A stretch of 18,011 bases of DNA from Paracoccaceae bacterium. GTDB taxonomy: Bacteria > Pseudomonadota > Alphaproteobacteria > Rhodobacterales > Rhodobacteraceae. The notes under the pieces were generated by a model that saw only the letters and a program-made list of their open reading frames with translations, ran no database searches and had not been told where the DNA came from. The stretch spans positions 1-18,011 of the forward strand of contig JAAUPC010000021.1 of assembly GCA_012036325.1 (NCBI GenBank), in the 5' to 3' direction. Positions within the stretch are counted from its first letter, which is position 1; each line of letters opens with the position of its first letter. Positions 14,454 to 18,011 of this stretch are shown piece after piece. A program made the translations under genes and the position numbers.

Positions 14454-15242
14454 ATGTCCGCGCCGTCGGAAAGCCAGTCTGCGGACATTGTGCCCGCAGC
14501 ACCCGAGATCAATGCGCTTGATGGATCTGACCTGCGCGCAAGCCTTGCGCTTGGCTGGCAGGACTTTCGCCGTGCGCCTGCGCTCGGGCTGATCTTTGCC
14601 GCTGTCTATGTGCTGGGCGGCTGGTTGATCTGGTGGGCGACAACGACCCAAGGGCAGATCTGGTGGACGTTGCCGGCCAGCGCGGGGTTCCCGATCCTGG
14701 GGCCGTTCATCGCCTGCGGGTTTTACGAAATCTCACGCCGGTTAGAGGCGGGAGAGGTTTTGGACATGGGCGGCGTCTTCGGGGTGATCTGGCAGCAGAA
14801 GGACCGGCAGATCCCGTCGATGGCGGCGGTGATCGTGGTGTTCTTCCTGTTCTGGAATTTTCTGGCCCACATGATCTTTGCGCTGTTTCTGGGCAACGCG
14901 CCGATGACCAATGTCTCGTCCTCGCTGGCGGTGATCGCCACGGTCGAAGGGATGTCGATGCTGGTGGTGGGCACGGCGGTGGGCGCGGTCTTTGCGACGC
15001 TTCTCTTCAGCCTGACGGTGGTCAGCTTGCCCATGCTTCTGGACCGCGAGGTGGATTTTGTCACCGCGATGCTGACGAGCTTTGCGCTGGTGCGGGAAAA
15101 CCCGGTGGTGATGCTGGGTTGGGGCGGGTTGATCGGGGTCGCGCTGTTTCTGGGGATGCTGCCGGGGTTCCTGGGGCTGTTCCTGGTGCTACCCCTTTTC
15201 GGGCATGCGACCTGGCATCTTTACCGCCGCGCGATCACCTGA
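14454..15242 (+). CDS. DUF2189-family integral membrane protein
   Basis: A 262-residue polytopic inner-membrane protein. A soluble N-terminus of about 40 residues (MSAPSESQSADIVPAAPEIN) precedes LRASLALGWQDFRRAPALGL, the amphipathic entry typical of DUF2189. About five or six hydrophobic spans follow: FAAVYVLGGWLIWWA, FPILGPFIACGFYEISRRLE, AVIVVFFLFWNFLAHMIFAL, VGTAVGAVFATLLFSLTVVS, and LIGVALFLGMLPGFLGLFLV, ending in LFGHATWHLYRRAIT. The GPFIACGFYEISRRLEAGE and SLPMLLDREVDFVTAMLTS stretches are characteristic of the family as I know it. Function is unknown; no redox or transport residues are evident. Start ATG 14454 has an excellent ribosome binding site six bases away. Confidence 0.88.
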   Translation: MSAPSESQSADIVPAAPEINALDGSDLRASLALGWQDFRRAPALGLIFAAVYVLGGWLIWWATTTQGQIWWTLPASAGFPILGPFIACGFYEISRRLEAGEVLDMGGVFGVIWQQKDRQIPSMAAVIVVFFLFWNFLAHMIFALFLGNAPMTNVSSSLAVIATVEGMSMLVVGTAVGAVFATLLFSLTVVSLPMLLDREVDFVTAMLTSFALVRENPVVMLGWGGLIGVALFLGMLPGFLGLFLVLPLFGHATWHLYRRAIT

Positions 15243-15255
15243 CCCCCAATGGAAA

Positions 15256-15283
15256 CGGGCACCAGGGTTGCCCCCGGTGCCCG
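15256..15283. terminator. bidirectional hairpin between convergent genes
   Basis: CGGGCACC-A-GGG (15256-15267) pairs with CCC-C-GGTGCCCG (15272-15283) around TTGC, an 11-pair stem with one A/C mismatch. It lies between the DUF2189 stop and the convergent bactofilin stop. No T-tract is present on either side. Confidence 0.55.
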
Positions 15284-15304
15284 CGAAACCGTGCAGACCT
15301 TCGA

Positions 15305-15814
15305 TCAGCCAGCGTCGCCGGTGGCGGGGGCATCCAGCCGCATTGCGGCCGCTGCGCCAGCCGGGCGGCCGGTCGACAGCGGGTCTTCCTGCCGCTGGAC
15401 CGAGCCTTCGAAATGCGCGCCGGATTCGATGGCGATTGTCTTGTGGATGATGTCGCCCTCAACCCGCGCGGTCGAGGTGAGGCGAACCTTCAAGCCACGC
15501 ACCCGACCGATGACGCGGCCGTTCACGACGATGTCGTCGGCCACGATCTCACCGCGGATGGTGGCGCTTTCGCCGACGGTCAGAAGATGGGCGCGGATAT
15601 CGCCTTCAACGGTGCCTTCCACCTGGATGTCACCGGTGGTGCGCAGGTTGCCGACAACGGTCAGGTCGGAGGAAAGCACGGAAACCGCTGCCTTGCCCTT
15701 GGGCGCCGAAGGGGTGAAATCCATGCTGGGTTTGGTCATCGGGGCCTCCGGGGCTTTGGGCTTCTCGGCCTCGGCCTTGGGGCCCGGCTCGTTGATGCGG
15801 CTTTTAGAAAACAT
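15305..15814 (-). CDS. bactofilin
   Basis: A 169-residue cytoskeletal protein of typical bactofilin length. The disordered N-terminus is rich in Lys, Pro and Glu. A central right-handed beta-helix domain (about 43-140) has repeating short strands: SVLSSDLTVVGNLRTTGDIQ, VEGTVEGDIRAHLLTVGESA, IRGEIVADDIVVNGRVIG and ARVEGDIIHKTIAIESGAHF. A tail rich in Ala and Pro follows. Bactofilins form polymers without nucleotide and recruit wall enzymes. Its ATG lies inside the 3' end of the M23 peptidase gene, an 11-base overlap in a different frame, so the two are almost certainly co-expressed. A bactofilin paired with an M23 hydrolase is a known arrangement in cell-shape systems, such as CcmA with Csd peptidases in Helicobacter. 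The first residues MFSKSRIN are a common bactofilin start. Confidence 0.94.
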   Translation of the reverse strand: MFSKSRINEPGPKAEAEKPKAPEAPMTKPSMDFTPSAPKGKAAVSVLSSDLTVVGNLRTTGDIQVEGTVEGDIRAHLLTVGESATIRGEIVADDIVVNGRVIGRVRGLKVRLTSTARVEGDIIHKTIAIESGAHFEGSVQRQEDPLSTGRPAGAAAAMRLDAPATGDAG

Positions 15815-17141
15815 TTTTCGCTGCCTTTATGAAGGTCATCGGGTTCACGGCGGTCCCTTCAAGACGGACCTCGTAGTGAAGATGCGTGCCGGTGGACCGG
15901 CCTGAATTGCCCATATCACCGATCCGGTCCCCGCGCGAGACCCTTTGACCCACCTCGACCTTGATGTCGCTGAGATGTGCGTAGCGCGTCTCGATGCCGA
16001 AGTCGTGGCGGATCTTGACCAGACGGCCATAGCCACTGTCCCAACCGGCATGGGTGATGACGCCGTCAGCTGTGGCAAAGATCGGCGTGCCATAGGCGCC
16101 AGCAAGGTCGGTGCCTTCATGCATCCGGGTGCCCGCGCCCTTGGGGTCACGGCGGTAGCCAAAGCCGCTGGTCCAGCGGAAGCTGTCCTTGACCGGCATC
16201 GCGAAGGGCAGCTTGAAGGCGGCGATCCGGTACATGTTCATCCGGTCCAGCCCGCCAAGAATGGCGTTGGCGCGCTGCTCTTCCGGGGTCAGGATACCGC
16301 CGGACGTGGACATGGAAATGGGCGTCAGCGGTCCGCCCTGACCGGAGTAGCCATCGCGCACGGCATCGAGCAGATCTTCCGGCGACATGCCCGCCTCACG
16401 GAACATGTTGTCAAGCGGTTCCATCGAGACAGTGACCGCCTCTTCCAGCTTGGCGAAGATCAGGTCGTTGCGCTGTTCGACCATGCGCTTGGCTTCGGCG
16501 ATTTCGCGGGTCTCTTCGCGGGCGGCCTCAGCCTCGGCCAACATCTCGTCACGCTCCTCAGCCGTCAGGCCAAGGGCGCTGGTCAGGATCTCCAGCGTGG
16601 CGATGGCGTCACGCGCGCGGCCCATTTCGGTGGCGCCGCCCGACTGTTCATTCAGCGCAAGCGTGGCGCGATCCGCCTCGCCGCGCGCCTCATCACGTTC
16701 CTTGATGGTGCGGCGCAGGGTTTCCTGGATAGCGTCGATCCCGGTTTCAAGTTCCCGGCGGCGGTCTTCGGATGCAAGAAGCCGTTCCTGCATTTCTGAC
16801 ACCTGGGTCAGGGCCACATTGAAGCGGTCCTGGGCGCGGGCGGCTTCATCGGCGCGCAGGTCGCGGTCGGTGGAGAGGGCGTTGAGGCGTTCTTCATAAA
16901 GGGCCTGCTGACGCACGGATTGTTCGCGTGCCGACCCGGCACCGATGCTGTCCATCATGATCAGCGCGGTGGCGACGATGGTCCAGGAGAGCGCAAGCGT
17001 GAACCCGGCCAGCGCGATGATCTGGGTCATCGGGCGCAGGCGAATGAACCGCGTTTCGGTATCGGATTTCAGGAACAGCCGTTGTTCGGGAAAATGCCGT
17101 TCCAGGCTTTGATGAAACCGATAGGCGAGGCGGTTCAGCAC
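15804..17141 (-). CDS. membrane-anchored M23 (LytM) peptidoglycan endopeptidase
   Basis: A protein of about 445 residues, with a cytoplasmic N-terminus (LNRLAYRFHQSLERHFPEQ), one membrane span (about 40-62, IIALAGFTLALSWTIVATAL) and a long charged coiled coil (about 70-250). A periplasmic LytM domain lies at the C-terminus. Zinc-site motifs are MHEGTDLAG (HxxxD) and HLHYEV (HxH), with RYAHLS between, so the peptidase appears active rather than a degenerate activator. It would cut peptide cross-links. GTG 17141 is chosen as start because the conserved-looking N-terminus begins there; a TTG at 17234 is possible, and there is no ATG in between. It overlaps the bactofilin gene by 11 bases. The coiled coil recalls EnvC/NlpD-type regulators. 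Confidence 0.92.
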   Translation of the reverse strand: MLNRLAYRFHQSLERHFPEQRLFLKSDTETRFIRLRPMTQIIALAGFTLALSWTIVATALIMMDSIGAGSAREQSVRQQALYEERLNALSTDRDLRADEAARAQDRFNVALTQVSEMQERLLASEDRRRELETGIDAIQETLRRTIKERDEARGEADRATLALNEQSGGATEMGRARDAIATLEILTSALGLTAEERDEMLAEAEAAREETREIAEAKRMVEQRNDLIFAKLEEAVTVSMEPLDNMFREAGMSPEDLLDAVRDGYSGQGGPLTPISMSTSGGILTPEEQRANAILGGLDRMNMYRIAAFKLPFAMPVKDSFRWTSGFGYRRDPKGAGTRMHEGTDLAGAYGTPIFATADGVITHAGWDSGYGRLVKIRHDFGIETRYAHLSDIKVEVGQRVSRGDRIGDMGNSGRSTGTHLHYEVRLEGTAVNPMTFIKAAKNVF

Positions 17142-17367
17142 GTTGCGGGCATCCGTATGTTGCTTCGGGCGGTCGTGTCTTCTGTCTTGGACAGTCCGCG
17201 GCCCCGGAAAGGGCAGCGGTGACAACGGTTGCAACTGATTAGCCAGCCCGTTTCAGCCCCGCAACGTTTTTGACCAAAGACCGGGTTTTTCCGCCCGCAG
17301 TGCAGGGATTTCGGCAGAAAACCGCCGATCGGTGGCAGGATTGCGGGAACTGGCACTGCTTGCGGCG
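17142..17367. other. intergenic region with no clear gene
   Basis: These 226 bp separate the DUF455 stop from the M23 start, both on the minus strand. I see an 8-bp palindrome GTTGCAAC (17228-17235) and a weak minus-strand promoter-like pair (TTGCGG with TAATCA) upstream of the M23 gene. I see no hairpin that convinces me as a terminator and no small reading frame with a ribosome binding site. Confidence 0.4.
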
Positions 17368-18011
17368 TCAGGTTCCGGTTTCGGTCAGCGGCCAGTAGAA
17401 GTCAGGCGGCAGGCCCGCATCGGCGCGTTTCGCCTCATTGAAAGGCGGCTTCAGGTTGCCGTGGAAGTAGCGGCGGACCAGGGAATGGAACGCCTCTTTC
17501 GGGTCGGTGCCGTCGCGGCCACAGAGCCAGTTGAACCATTTCGACCCATAGGCGACATGGGCCACCTCTTCGGCGTAAATGACCTCAAGCGCGGCAAGGG
17601 CCCGGGTGTCCCCGGCGGCGCGGAAGATGTCGATCATGCCGGGGGTGACGTCCAGACCCCGCGCTTCAAGCACCATGGGCACGACGGCAAGGCGGCTGTG
17701 CAGATCGCCTGCGGTGTCTTCGGCGGCGCGCCACATGCCGGCATGGGCGGGCATCGCGCCATAGTGGCTGCCAAGCGCTTCAAGACAATCGGCCATCAGG
17801 TTGAAATGCTTGGCCTCTTCATCGGCGGCCTTGACCCAGTCGTCGTAGAACCCCATCGGCATTGGGTGGTGGGTGAAGCGGGCGATGATGTCCCAGTGAA
17901 GGTCAACCGCGTTCAGTTCGATATGCGCGACGGCGTGGAGAAGGGCGATCCGGCCAAGCGGGCTGCCCGGGCGGCGGCGCGGTACATCGCGTGGGTCGAG
18001 GAGTTCGGGGC
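17368..18011 (-). CDS. DUF455 ferritin-like protein, C-terminal part (5' end outside window)
   Basis: The frame is open from the window edge (first full codons read PELLDPRDVPRRRPGSPLG) to TGA at 17370-17368, giving about 214 residues. It is a four-helix ferritin-like bundle with the likely di-iron ligands visible: E in HAVAHIELNAVDLHWDII, E and H in DEEAKHFNLMADCLEAL, and E and H in YAEEVAHVAYGSKWF. The ending GLPPDFYWPLTE is typical of DUF455 (COG2833). The family's reaction is not established; the metal ligands suggest an oxidase or hydroxylase. The internal ATG at 17862 is not the start, because conserved ligand residues lie upstream of it. Confidence 0.9.
   Translation of the reverse strand, partial: PELLDPRDVPRRRPGSPLGRIALLHAVAHIELNAVDLHWDIIARFTHHPMPMGFYDDWVKAADEEAKHFNLMADCLEALGSHYGAMPAHAGMWRAAEDTAGDLHSRLAVVPMVLEARGLDVTPGMIDIFRAAGDTRALAALEVIYAEEVAHVAYGSKWFNWLCGRDGTDPKEAFHSLVRRYFHGNLKPPFNEAKRADAGLPPDFYWPLTETGT

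Noticed and set aside
1..18011. A novel defence, mobile or biosynthetic system
   Set aside because: Every gene with a recognisable family is housekeeping or envelope-related. There are no integrases, transposases, nuclease or toxin motifs, terminal repeats or composition shifts to support an inserted system.

Overview
This window comes from a GC-rich alphaproteobacterium, most likely of the Rhodobacteraceae. The evidence is an ALA-synthase-type HemA that resembles Rhodobacter HemA along its whole length, a DsbA with an N-terminal ScsC-like helix, strongly G/C third codon positions, and TTGNCN / TANNNT promoters. It is essentially a housekeeping chromosomal segment. I see no phage, transposon, CRISPR, toxin-antitoxin or defence genes, and nothing I would call a new system.

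Layout. 1-258: C-terminus of an unrecognised protein whose last codons overlap the promoter of a tRNA-Asp(GTC) gene (282-358). 447-815: small secreted protein, convergent with a two-gene minus-strand unit, an M20 metallopeptidase (2630-1257) followed by a GNAT acetyltransferase (1260-817). 2631-2920: a dense 290-bp divergent regulatory region with a putative peptidase promoter, nested inverted repeats, a six-unit 12-bp tandem repeat and an FNR-type site in front of hemA (2921-4153). 4274-5505: a rodZ-like gene with one frame break. 5579-7185: ispG overlapping a small cupin gene. 7950-7192: a periplasmic DsbA-family protein on the minus strand. 8130-13218: the amiC - mrcA - prfB series, prfB also carrying a frame break. 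13296-15242: a secreted protein of unknown function and a DUF2189 membrane protein. 17141-15305 (minus): an M23 endopeptidase overlapping a bactofilin. 18011-17368 (minus): C-terminal part of a DUF455 ferritin-like protein.

How the genes fit together. One theme is tetrapyrrole and isoprenoid precursor supply (hemA, ispG). The other is cell-wall growth and shape: RodZ-like protein, AmiC amidase, PBP1A, M23 endopeptidase and bactofilin. The rest is translation (tRNA-Asp, RF2) and periplasmic thiol chemistry.

Points most worth a second look: the FNR box upstream of hemA; the 12-bp minisatellite in the hemA/peptidase divergent region; and two independent single-base frame breaks, in rodZ and in prfB. 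The prfB break is not at the classical programmed site and runs in the opposite direction (-1 rather than +1), so an assembly error is the simplest explanation, but it should be checked.
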